Assembly: GCA_006227095.1 (NCBI GenBank)
Contig: SBFZ01000196.1
Location: 1 to 9,833 of the forward strand
DNA length: 9,833 bases
Origin: Bacteroidota bacterium
GTDB lineage: Bacteria; Bacteroidota; Bacteroidia; Bacteroidales; VadinHA17
Reading direction: 5' to 3'
Below the pieces are notes generated by a model. It searched no databases. It saw only the letters and a program-made list of their open reading frames with translations, and was not told where the DNA came from. How positions within the stretch are numbered: the stretch's first letter is position 1; the number at the start of each line of letters is the position of its first letter. Shown here piece by piece: positions 1 through 6,670 of the stretch. The position numbers were made by a program, and so were the translations under genes.

Positions 1-190
1 GCCTGGCTGTCCTGGCCGGTTTCGCTGCTTTCGTTTCAACAGCTGCTTCAGCAGCAGGGGTTTCGGCAATCTTTGCAGTTCCTGACGGCAATGATGTAAC
101 TGAACCCTTCTTCGCTTTTCTGCGACGGCGTACGCCAAAGGATCCTAAAATTATCTTTCCTCTTTTTGATTTCTTGTCACCTTTGCCCAT
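1..190 (-). CDS. 30S ribosomal protein THX (bTHX), 5' part only
   Basis: Small basic protein of the 30S ribosomal subunit, belonging to the THX family found in Thermus and widely in Bacteroidota. The minus strand reads ATG at 188-190 and then MGKGDKKSKRGKIILGSFG followed by VRRRRKAKKG. This lysine/arginine-rich core with the GVRRRRK motif is the family signature; in the Thermus ribosome THX sits in the head of the 30S subunit and binds 16S rRNA. About 63 codons are visible before the gene leaves the window on the left, so the C-terminus is not seen. From about residue 31 the sequence turns into an Ala/Lys/Glu/Pro-rich low-complexity tail, a common extension in Bacteroidota homologues. There is no Shine-Dalgarno sequence ahead of the start, which is usual for the phylum. 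The gene is divergent from the deacetylase gene. Family identification is by motif recall. Confidence 0.87.
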   Translation of the reverse strand, partial: MGKGDKKSKRGKIILGSFGVRRRRKAKKGSVTSLPSGTAKIAETPAAEAAVETKAAKPARTAR

Positions 191-233
191 ATACTAGTCG
201 GTTTAATTTGTGAATTCAAGGTTGCACAAACAA

Positions 234-241
234 CAAAAGTA
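234..241 (-). promoter_or_regulatory. Bacteroidota -7 promoter box for the THX gene
   Basis: The minus strand reads TACTTTTG, an exact match to the Bacteroidota sigma-ABfr -7 consensus TAnnTTTG. It would start transcription at about position 227, giving a leader of roughly 37 nt before the THX ATG. I see no good TTG-type -33 element at the expected distance upstream, so only the -7 half is supported. Confidence 0.5.
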
Positions 242-318
242 GTAAAATTTAGTACTTTATTACCTGTTTCTGTTAATAAAAAGGATCTCACGGCAGGGGT
301 GGTTAAAGGCTGTTTTAT

Positions 319-326
319 TAAATTTG
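319..326 (+). promoter_or_regulatory. Possible -7 box immediately before the deacetylase start
   Basis: The plus strand reads TAAATTTG, an exact TAnnTTTG match, ending 5 bases before the ATG at 332. If it works, transcription would begin at or within a few bases of the start codon, giving a nearly leaderless mRNA. No -33 TTG is present at the usual spacing. Such a short degenerate motif is easily met by chance in AT-rich DNA. Confidence 0.22.
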
Positions 327-331
327 CTGAT

Positions 332-1636
332 ATGGCGACCAGGAAGCTATGGATTTACTCTCCGGATGTCACTCCAAGGCTCGAGTATACAGCCGGTGTG
401 ATATTCAAAACCATTCTCGGAATCAATTATGAGATTACAACTGACCGGAGGAAGATAGGGAGCAGTCCGGCCATTATCTATTCTGCTGAAAAGGTCAGGG
501 ATCAGTTTGTAATGCGTCCGTCCGGATTGCTTTCTGCCAGCGGCATTGTTCAGACTGACCCCGGGATTGCTGAGGAAAACGGAATGCCTTTGCTGTTTCC
601 TTCGGATGATGGCACCGTTCCCTTTGATCTCTTCTCAGCTGCCTTTTATATGCTTTCGAGGTATGAAGAGTATCTCCCTTTTTCACCTGATGCCCACGGC
701 CGGTTTCCGGGATCAGGGTCAGTCTCCTTCCGTGGCGGGTTTTTAAGGATGCCGGTTGTGGAGATATGGGCAAGATACCTTGCAGTCGAACTTGTAAAAC
801 GATACCCCGTTTTAACAATCCGGCACAATGAATATCGTCCCCTGGTTACTGTTGATGTTGATCAGCCGTTTGCCTACCGCAGCCGCGGATTCCTCAGGAG
901 CATGGGTGGCATCGTGAAGGGGCTGGCCGGTGTTGGTGCACGGCCAGCTGAACGTATCAGGACAATGTCAGGCAACATGGATGACCCGTATGACAGCTTC
1001 TCATACATTGAGGAAAAACTTTCATCATCCGGTGCTGAAGCTCTCTTTTTCTTTCCTACCGGAGACCAGGGTGAGTATGACCACAATCCACCCTGGCGTG
1101 ATCATGATTACGGTGAGATCTTCCGTCGTTATGACAGCCTCTTCGGCAGCGGCCTGCATCCTTCTTACCGTTCTGCCGGACGTCCGAAAATTCTGAAGAC
1201 CGAAGCAGACCGTTTCCATGCCATTACGGGACATTATCCGGAGAAGGCCCGCCAGCACTGGCTTCTGCTGACCCTGCCCGGAACCTACCAGGCCTATGAA
1301 GAGGCAGGAATCAGGTTTGACTATACCATGGGCTTCAATGATGAGCCCGGATTCAGGGCCGGAATAGCCCGTCCCTTCCCATTCTATGACCTCTCGGCCG
1401 AGAGAGAGACGGGGCTGACCATTGTGCCGTTCCAGGTGATGGACGGAACACTGAGACAATACATGCATCTGCAGCCGGATGCGGCCCTGGATGTGATAGG
1501 CTCACTGATAACGGAAACCCGAAGAGTGGGAGGTCTGTTCGTATCAATATGGCACAATACATCCCTTAACGAAGGAAATGGCTGGGAAGGGTGGAGAAGA
1601 GTCTTTGAGGAAACACTTGTTATGCAGAAGGGATGA
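332..1636 (+). CDS. Polysaccharide deacetylase-like (NodB/CE4 superfamily) protein
   Basis: Protein of 434 residues, probably a metal-dependent carbohydrate deacetylase or a relative of one. The N-terminal ~165 residues (YSPDVTPRLEY..., then DLFSAAFYMLSRYEEY near residues 99-114) form a separate domain usually found ahead of this deacetylase type in Bacteroidota. The catalytic-type domain starts at about residue 169 with VTVDVD, where Asp175 and Asp177 occupy the place of the TFDD motif of NodB. Later come LHPSY (His276), RQHWL (residues 308-312) and a C-terminal IWHN (His408), which look like the remaining metal and active-site motifs. I see no signal peptide or membrane segment, so the protein is probably cytoplasmic. 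I chose ATG 332; an upstream GTG at 299 would add 11 residues that do not look conserved. The last codons overlap the next gene by ATGA, so the two are probably translationally coupled. The substrate is not evident. Confidence 0.8.
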   Translation: MATRKLWIYSPDVTPRLEYTAGVIFKTILGINYEITTDRRKIGSSPAIIYSAEKVRDQFVMRPSGLLSASGIVQTDPGIAEENGMPLLFPSDDGTVPFDLFSAAFYMLSRYEEYLPFSPDAHGRFPGSGSVSFRGGFLRMPVVEIWARYLAVELVKRYPVLTIRHNEYRPLVTVDVDQPFAYRSRGFLRSMGGIVKGLAGVGARPAERIRTMSGNMDDPYDSFSYIEEKLSSSGAEALFFFPTGDQGEYDHNPPWRDHDYGEIFRRYDSLFGSGLHPSYRSAGRPKILKTEADRFHAITGHYPEKARQHWLLLTLPGTYQAYEEAGIRFDYTMGFNDEPGFRAGIARPFPFYDLSAERETGLTIVPFQVMDGTLRQYMHLQPDAALDVIGSLITETRRVGGLFVSIWHNTSLNEGNGWEGWRRVFEETLVMQKG

Positions 1637-2538
1637 TTAACTACCTCAAGAATGATGAGATCAGCCGGGAGAGGTGGGATGCCTGCCTGATGGAGATCCC
1701 TGCTGTAAGGCCCTACGCCATGTCATGGTATCTTGATATCATGGCACCGGGCTGGGAAGCACTGGTGGACGATGATTACCTTTCTGTCTTTCCCCTGCCC
1801 ATAAGGAGGAAATACGGGTTCAGTTACGTGGCAACACCCGTTTTCCTTCAGCAGCTTGGACTGTACACCGCTGACGGTGACAGGATTAAAATTGCCGGGG
1901 AGTTCATCTCATTCATGCCGGAATTCATCAGGCTGGTTGACCTCTGTATCGGCCAGGAAGCAGCCGTGCCCGGTTTCACCATGAGTCCGCGCTATAATTA
2001 CGAACTTAAGCTCAGCGATCCATATGACAGGATATGGGTCAGCTACATGACCGACTGCAGGCGAAACATCAACATAGCCAGGCGCTATCCCCAGGAAATT
2101 GTTGAAGATGTGAAACCCGGTGAACTGATATCTCTTTACAGGAACCATACCGCCCGGAAGACCAGATCGATTGATGATCCGGCCTACCGCAGGCTGCATG
2201 CCCTGATGGAACACTGTACCGCCTCAGGCACAGGAAGAATACTGGGTGTGAGATCACCCAAAGGCAAACTTCTGTGGGGAATATTCGTGATTGAACTCTG
2301 CGGCCGCACCACCCTGCTTTTTACTGCCGGAAGCAGGAAGAGCCGTGAGCTCCGTACTTCCTATCTTGTAATTGACCATATAATACAGAGTCATGCAGGT
2401 ACAGGTCAGATAATTGACTTTGCAGGTTCATCGGTTCCCTCAATAGCCATTTTCATGAGATCATTCGGGGGTGAGAAAAATACCTACTGGCGGCTTTACC
2501 GCAACACCCTTCCCTGGCCGCTGAGGCTGTTGAAATAA
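1633..2538 (+). CDS. FemAB/GNAT-like acyltransferase family protein
   Basis: Protein of 301 residues resembling the Bacteroidota proteins with an acyl-CoA N-acyltransferase (GNAT/FemAB, BioF2-like) fold. Supporting marks are an N-terminal RPYAMSWYLDIM (residues 26-37), a central CRRNINIARR (142-151), a beta-rich GRILGVRSPKGKLLWGIFVI stretch (201-220), and a C-terminal IDFAGSSVPSIAIFMRSFGG (261-280) followed by NTYWRLYRN, which matches the end of this fold. It has no signal peptide or transmembrane segment. Its ATG overlaps the TGA of the deacetylase gene (ATGA), so the two are co-translated and probably act on the same compound; I infer one adds and the other removes an acyl group on an envelope sugar or peptide, but no substrate is shown. 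The last eight codons (PWPLRLLK) and the stop belong to the first copy of a 61-bp tandem repeat. Overall family confidence is moderate; exact activity is unknown. Confidence 0.68.
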   Translation: MINYLKNDEISRERWDACLMEIPAVRPYAMSWYLDIMAPGWEALVDDDYLSVFPLPIRRKYGFSYVATPVFLQQLGLYTADGDRIKIAGEFISFMPEFIRLVDLCIGQEAAVPGFTMSPRYNYELKLSDPYDRIWVSYMTDCRRNINIARRYPQEIVEDVKPGELISLYRNHTARKTRSIDDPAYRRLHALMEHCTASGTGRILGVRSPKGKLLWGIFVIELCGRTTLLFTAGSRKSRELRTSYLVIDHIIQSHAGTGQIIDFAGSSVPSIAIFMRSFGGEKNTYWRLYRNTLPWPLRLLK

Positions 2539-2665
2539 TCAGACCTGAGTCTTACTGCCACGCCCTGCCATGCCCTGGCCTCTGAGGCTGTTGAAATAGT
2601 CAAACCTGAGTCTTACTGCAACGCCCGGCCATACCCTGGCCTCTGAGGCTGTTGAAATGATCAGA
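2512..2665 (+). repeat. Tandem repeat, 61-bp period, 2.5 copies, spanning a gene 3' end
   Basis: Copies begin at 2512, 2573 and 2634, each opening with CCCTGGCC followed by g or t, then CTGAGGCTGTTGAAAT. Copies 1 and 2 are full length and differ at 6 of 61 positions. Copy 3 matches for about 32 bases and then fades into the end of ftsE. Copy 1 is the authentic 3' end of the acyltransferase gene; in each copy, read in its own frame, the bases encode PWPLRLLK and then a stop: TAA in copy 1, TAG in copy 2, TGA in copy 3. Because 61 is not a multiple of 3, the copies are in different frames, and read-through of the TAA would meet the next stop at 2644-2646 after 35 codons. The repeat fills the gap between two convergent genes. 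Short palindromes (GCCTCTGAGGC in copies 2 and 3, AGAC-CTGA-GTCT in copy 1) might help termination, but there is no T-run. Confidence 0.92.
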
Positions 2666-3377
2666 ACAGAAGTTCAATCTCCTGGTCGTCTGATTCTGTC
2701 TGAACCAGTTTTCCGTTTTCACACCTCATGGTCCTGGCCGGAAATTTCTTTACAAGGGAATGCTTGTGGGTTGACATTACTACCGCCCTGCCCGTGCTGC
2801 TTATGCTTTTGAGAAGTATATGAATCTCTTCGGAAGTCTCCGGGTCAAGGTTGCCTGTGGGTTCGTCTGCAAGTATTATTTCCGGGTCATTCAGCAGCGC
2901 CCTGGCAATTACAACCCTCTGCTGTTCGCCTCCTGAGAGCTGATGAGGCATTTTGAATCCCTTGTTCTGAAGACTTACCTTTTCGAGTACTTCCCTTATG
3001 CGGTCTTCAATGGCAACCTTGCTGTTCCATCCGGTAGCCCTGAGTGCAAACTCCAGGTTCTCATGAACTGACCTGTCAGTGAGAAGCTGGAAGTCCTGGA
3101 AAACAATCCCCAGCTTTCTCCTCAGTTGCGGTATCTCCCTCTTTTTAATTGTCCGCAGGTTGAACCCGGCCACCCATCCCTCCCCGTCTGTAAGGGGAAG
3201 CTGTGCATTCAGTGTACGGATTAGTGATGTTTTGCCACTTCCAACCCGTCCTACAAGATATATAAATTCACCCTTTTCCACCTTCAGGTTCACATCACTG
3301 AGAACCAGGTGATCCTGCTGCAGGATCGAACAGCTTTTAAGTTCAATGATTGTATCCAGCGGAGTGCTTTCTTCCAT
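2661..3377 (-). CDS. ftsE: Cell division ATP-binding protein FtsE
   Basis: ABC-type ATPase of 238 residues. FtsE pairs with the membrane protein FtsX at the divisome and uses ATP to control peptidoglycan hydrolases through the periplasmic part of FtsX. All nucleotide-binding motifs are intact: Walker A GRVGSGKTS (residues 43-51), Q-loop VFQDF (Gln94), signature LSGGEQQR (147-154), Walker B IILADE (167-172, catalytic Glu172), D-loop NLD, and H-loop STH (His204). The Walker A wording and the RCENGKL near the C-terminus resemble Bacteroidota FtsE rather than LolD or other MacB-type ATPases, though that distinction is from memory. I chose ATG at 3375-3377; a TTG farther upstream would add 13 residues of poor quality. 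No ftsX is adjacent, which I believe is usual in this phylum. The gene is convergent with the acyltransferase gene and its TGA lies in the last partial copy of the 61-bp repeat. Confidence 0.83.
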   Translation of the reverse strand: MEESTPLDTIIELKSCSILQQDHLVLSDVNLKVEKGEFIYLVGRVGSGKTSLIRTLNAQLPLTDGEGWVAGFNLRTIKKREIPQLRRKLGIVFQDFQLLTDRSVHENLEFALRATGWNSKVAIEDRIREVLEKVSLQNKGFKMPHQLSGGEQQRVVIARALLNDPEIILADEPTGNLDPETSEEIHILLKSISSTGRAVVMSTHKHSLVKKFPARTMRCENGKLVQTESDDQEIELLF

Positions 3378-3394
3378 TCGGAACGGTTTTTGTG

Positions 3395-3402
3395 CAAAAT
3401 AA
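3395..3402 (-). promoter_or_regulatory. Weak candidate -7 box for ftsE
   Basis: The minus strand reads TTATTTTG, one mismatch from TAnnTTTG, 17 bases upstream of the ftsE ATG. A TTG occurs upstream but at too short a spacing to be a convincing -33 element. The leader would be about 10 nt. Confidence 0.25.
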
Positions 3403-3456
3403 AAAAGAATTAACAATCAGCGGCATTACTGTTGATAAAATGAGGATTGAGGAGAA

Positions 3457-3485
3457 TTTGGGGAGGTTATATAATTGTATTTTTA
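3457..3485 (+). promoter_or_regulatory. Candidate promoter for the TPR/beta-barrel operon
   Basis: TTTG at 3457-3460 and TATTTTTA at 3478-3485, separated by 17 bases, resemble the Bacteroidota -33/-7 pair, with one mismatch in the -7 box (final A instead of G). The predicted start near 3491 gives a leader of about 110 nt, which contains the hairpins at 3542-3576. Nothing better is present between 3378 and 3600. Confidence 0.3.
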
Positions 3486-3541
3486 CGGCTAATGAAACTG
3501 TGCCGGAAAATCATGGCAAAGTGTTGTTGATAAATAAATTA

Positions 3542-3576
3542 CCTGAAGCAGAATGCTTCAGGCAAATTTCTATTTG
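3542..3576 (+). promoter_or_regulatory. Consecutive hairpins in the leader of the TPR gene
   Basis: A perfect 9-bp inverted repeat, CCTGAAGCA / TGCTTCAGG with a GAA loop, occupies 3542-3562. It is followed directly by a 5-bp one, CAAAT / ATTTG with a TTCT loop (3563-3576). A third pairing, AACTT (3579-3583) with AAGTT (3596-3600), would enclose the purine-rich GGGAAAGGG just before the ATG at 3601. No T-run follows the strong stem, so it does not look like an intrinsic terminator. A role in mRNA stability, in control of translation, or as a protein-binding site is possible. The pairing is seen directly; any function is inference. Confidence 0.45.
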
Positions 3577-3600
3577 AGAACTTCGGGAAAGGGTAAAGTT

Positions 3601-6600
3601 ATGAACAGGAAGATACTGGCAGTCATTTTGATTTCACTGATCGGATCGGCTATGTCCTTGAAAGGGCAGGTTTCGTTCTCCGGTGAAGAGATGGCATCAC
3701 TGCTTAACAACGGGTATGAGATGTTTGCAAAGGCCAAATATGCAACGGCCATAGGGCTGTTTGACAGGTGGCTTGAGACTGAAAAAACCGGGAACAGGCT
3801 GCAGAGGGCAGATGCGGAGTATCATGCCGCGCTGGCCTCAATGAGAATAATGGCTCCGGATGCCGAATACCGTATGCAGCGGTTCATCATCACCAACGGC
3901 GAAAGTCCCATGCTCAACCAGGCAAGGTTTGAGTCGGGGCGCTACTGTTACCAGCAGCGCAACTACTCATGTGCCATAGAGTGGTTCGAACAGACTGACC
4001 GTACCCTGCTGTCAGACAAGGAGCTTCCGGAATATCTCTTCAAGCTGGGATACTCGCATTACAGGAGGGGAGACACCAGGAGGGCGCAGATGCTCTTTTC
4101 CGAGCTTACTGACGTTGACACCGACTATACCTCTCCTGCCATCTATTACTATTCGGCAATAGCATATGAAAACGGATTCTACAGGACTGCACTCGAGGGG
4201 TTTGAACGGCTTGCCGGAGACGAGACCTTTGGCAGTATAGTCCCGTTTTACATTACCCAGATTTACTACATAGACAAGAATTATGACGGAATCCTGGAGA
4301 TGGCTCCGGCGCTGATTGACCAGGCAGGCAAGACCCGTGAGACCGAACTGTACCGTTTCATTGGTGATGCCCATTTCCAGAAGGGGAATTACAGTGAAGC
4401 CATCCCCTATCTTGAGAAGTTCATCAGGGATACGAAGCTCAGTGACAGGAACGACAAGTATGAGCTCGCTTACAGCTACTACCAGACAGGAGCCATTGAC
4501 AAGGCGACCAGGCTGTTCAATGAGGTTGTGGGGAGGAGTGACATCCTTACCCAGAATGCCTATTACATGCTTGGGTCATGCTACCTTAAGGCGAATGACA
4601 AGAAGAAGGCACAGATGGCTTTTTCAGCTGCCGCAGGGATGAATTATGATCCGGAGGTTCAGGAGGAGGCACTCTTCAATTTTGCCAAGCTGGCATATGA
4701 AAACTCCTATGCTCCATTTGGGGAAGGGATTGATGCATTGCATAACTATATCCGTTCCTACCCTAACTCTGAGAATGTTTCAGAGGCATATGACTACCTG
4801 ATATCGGCCTACATGAGGCTTAAGAATTACCAGGCTGCCCTCAACTCGCTTGAGAAGATCAGCAGCAAGGATGACAGACTCAAGGCAGCCTACCAGAAGG
4901 TAGCCTATTACAGGGGTATTGAACAGTTTCGAAACAGGCAGTACGCCGATGCGGTCTCGCTGTTTGACAGGTCGCTCCTCTACAGGGAGATGAATGCAGA
5001 CCTGCGTGCCAGGGCACTGTACTGGAGGGGTGAATCAAATTACCACCTCGGCAACAATGATGCTGCCGTAAGTGACTGGGAAAGTTTCAGAAAACTGCCA
5101 GGAGTATCAGCAATGCCTGAGTATGAGCTGATTGACTATAATATTGGTTATGTCTGGTACAATGCCGGTGAGTATGCCAAAGCACTTCCGTATTTCATGG
5201 CGTTCAGCAACAAGGCTGACAGCTACGGGAGGCCTGAAATGGCTGTTGATGCCCGTAACCGGATAGCTGACTGCTATTATATCAGGGCTGATTATCCTTC
5301 GGCAATATCCTACTATGACAAGGTAATTGACTACGGTAAGACAGATGCTGACTATGCCATGTTCCAGAAAGGTTTTGCGCAGGGACTGAACAATAATAAC
5401 CAGGCCAAGATCACCACCCTCACCGGCCTTATCAGCAGGTATCCCAGGTCTGCCTATGTTCCGAATGCCCTTTTTGAACGGGGAAGGGCTTATGTGGCAG
5501 TTGATCAGCCCTCCAGGGGTGAGGCAGACTTCACGAATATCATAGCATGGTATACCGGAAGCCAGTTCGTGCCTCCTGCCATTGTGCAGCTGGGCCTGAT
5601 CTATTACAATGCCGGAGAAAATGAGAAGGCAATTGCCCAGTTCAGGAAGGTGATTGAGAATTACAGGAACACCCCCGAGGCACGCAATGCTGTCAACGGC
5701 CTCCGGAATGCATATACCGATATGGACGATGTGGAGTCGTTCTTTGCCTATATGAAGAATGTAGAGGGACTGGGAGACATCGAAGCCTCAACCCGCGACT
5801 CAATGCTGTACATCTCAGGGGAGAACCAGTATATAAAGGGTAACTGCGAAAGGTCGTCCGAGATTTTCAGGAACTACCTTGGGGAGTTTCCGTCAGGCAG
5901 TTTTGCCACAAATGCAAGGTTCTACCTTGCCGACTGCCTTAACAGGTCAGGAAAGAGAGATGAAGCCCTTGAAATGTTCCTCCGGGTTGTCAGCGTGGGA
6001 AATAACCAGTTCATGGAGCAGTCATTGCTCGGAGCGGCATCCATAACCTACGGGAAGGGTGACTACCGGGGTGCATTCCCTCTCTATGAGCGGCTTGGCA
6101 GGGAGGCATCCAGTCCCGAGAACCGCATGTACGGATATCTTGGCATGATGCGTTCAGCAGCAGCAATGGAGGATGATGAAAGGGTCATCAGCTCGGCGGA
6201 GATGGTTCTTGGCTCCGACAAGCTTACGGAAGACCTGGCACGTGAAGCCACCTTCCTTACCGCAAAAGCCAACCAGAGACTTGGCAACAACGACGATGCA
6301 CTGGATGATTACCGGAGAGTGGCACAGGAGGTTACCACAGCCTATGGCGCCGAATCAAAGTACCGCGTGGCCGAACTGTTATGGCTGTCAGGTGATGTAA
6401 ACGGGGCAGAGGCAGAAGCAAACCAGTTTGTTGATATGAGTTCGCCACACGCCTACTGGACAGGAAAGACATTCCTTCTGCTGTCTGATATTGCAGTAAA
6501 GAAAGGAGATACATTCCAGGCTAAGGCAACCCTCCAGAGCCTGATTGACTATTACACCGTCACCAATGACGGGATAATTGATGAAGCCAGGGCAAAACTT

Positions 6601-6648
6601 GCGGCCATTACATCGGAACCGCAAGGTGGAACTGCCGCAGCAAACTGA
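3601..6648 (+). CDS. Large secreted tetratricopeptide-repeat protein
   Basis: Protein of 1015 residues with an N-terminal signal peptide (MNRKILAVILISLIGSAMSL, cleavage probably around residues 18-23; no lipobox cysteine), so it is probably periplasmic. The rest is almost entirely alpha-helical TPR-type repeats of about 34-37 residues. Clear examples are LGYSHYRRGDTRRAQMLFSEL (149-169, adjacent to a second at 182-203), IGDAHFQKGNYSEAIPYLEKF (254-274), LGSCYLKANDKKKAQMAFSAA (324-344), IADCYYIRADYPSAISYYDKV (555-575), LGLIYYNAGENEKAIAQFRKV (664-684) and LADCLNRSGKRDEALEMFLRV (776-796). TPR arrays are protein-binding scaffolds, so a partner is expected. The start at 3601 is preferred because the signal peptide begins there and a purine-rich GGGAAAGGG lies just upstream; an ATG at 3553 would bury it behind 16 residues. 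The beta-barrel gene follows within 25 bases and is probably co-transcribed. I do not recognise a named gene; the two could form a periplasm/outer-membrane complex. Confidence 0.85.
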   Translation: MNRKILAVILISLIGSAMSLKGQVSFSGEEMASLLNNGYEMFAKAKYATAIGLFDRWLETEKTGNRLQRADAEYHAALASMRIMAPDAEYRMQRFIITNGESPMLNQARFESGRYCYQQRNYSCAIEWFEQTDRTLLSDKELPEYLFKLGYSHYRRGDTRRAQMLFSELTDVDTDYTSPAIYYYSAIAYENGFYRTALEGFERLAGDETFGSIVPFYITQIYYIDKNYDGILEMAPALIDQAGKTRETELYRFIGDAHFQKGNYSEAIPYLEKFIRDTKLSDRNDKYELAYSYYQTGAIDKATRLFNEVVGRSDILTQNAYYMLGSCYLKANDKKKAQMAFSAAAGMNYDPEVQEEALFNFAKLAYENSYAPFGEGIDALHNYIRSYPNSENVSEAYDYLISAYMRLKNYQAALNSLEKISSKDDRLKAAYQKVAYYRGIEQFRNRQYADAVSLFDRSLLYREMNADLRARALYWRGESNYHLGNNDAAVSDWESFRKLPGVSAMPEYELIDYNIGYVWYNAGEYAKALPYFMAFSNKADSYGRPEMAVDARNRIADCYYIRADYPSAISYYDKVIDYGKTDADYAMFQKGFAQGLNNNNQAKITTLTGLISRYPRSAYVPNALFERGRAYVAVDQPSRGEADFTNIIAWYTGSQFVPPAIVQLGLIYYNAGENEKAIAQFRKVIENYRNTPEARNAVNGLRNAYTDMDDVESFFAYMKNVEGLGDIEASTRDSMLYISGENQYIKGNCERSSEIFRNYLGEFPSGSFATNARFYLADCLNRSGKRDEALEMFLRVVSVGNNQFMEQSLLGAASITYGKGDYRGAFPLYERLGREASSPENRMYGYLGMMRSAAAMEDDERVISSAEMVLGSDKLTEDLAREATFLTAKANQRLGNNDDALDDYRRVAQEVTTAYGAESKYRVAELLWLSGDVNGAEAEANQFVDMSSPHAYWTGKTFLLLSDIAVKKGDTFQAKATLQSLIDYYTVTNDGIIDEARAKLAAITSEPQGGTAAAN

Positions 6649-6670
6649 TATTCAGGGTATGAACATCAAG

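Noticed and set aside
1..60. Imperfect gctgcttcagcagcagg repeat as a regulatory element
   Set aside because: It is coding DNA for the Ala/Glu-rich low-complexity tail of the THX protein, which explains the repetitiveness.
1025..1468. 147-codon open frame on the minus strand
   Set aside because: It lies wholly inside the deacetylase gene, has no family features and is a shadow of that gene's codon bias.
2512..2665. CRISPR-like array
   Set aside because: The repeats are directly adjacent with no unique spacers, the period is 61 bp throughout, and no cas genes are present.
2512..2665. Intrinsic terminator between the convergent genes
   Set aside because: Only short imperfect palindromes occur and no T-run follows on either strand.
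3378..3416. Longer ftsE starting at TTG 3414-3416
   Set aside because: The added 13 residues do not resemble FtsE N-termini, and a normal ATG lies at 3375-3377.
3350..3577. 75-codon plus-strand open frame between ftsE and the TPR gene
   Set aside because: It begins inside antisense ftsE, covers the likely promoter and leader hairpins, and its translation has no recognisable feature.
4012..4374. 120-codon open frame on the minus strand
   Set aside because: It lies inside the TPR gene, whose protein has clear repeats throughout this stretch; the antisense frame shows no motif.
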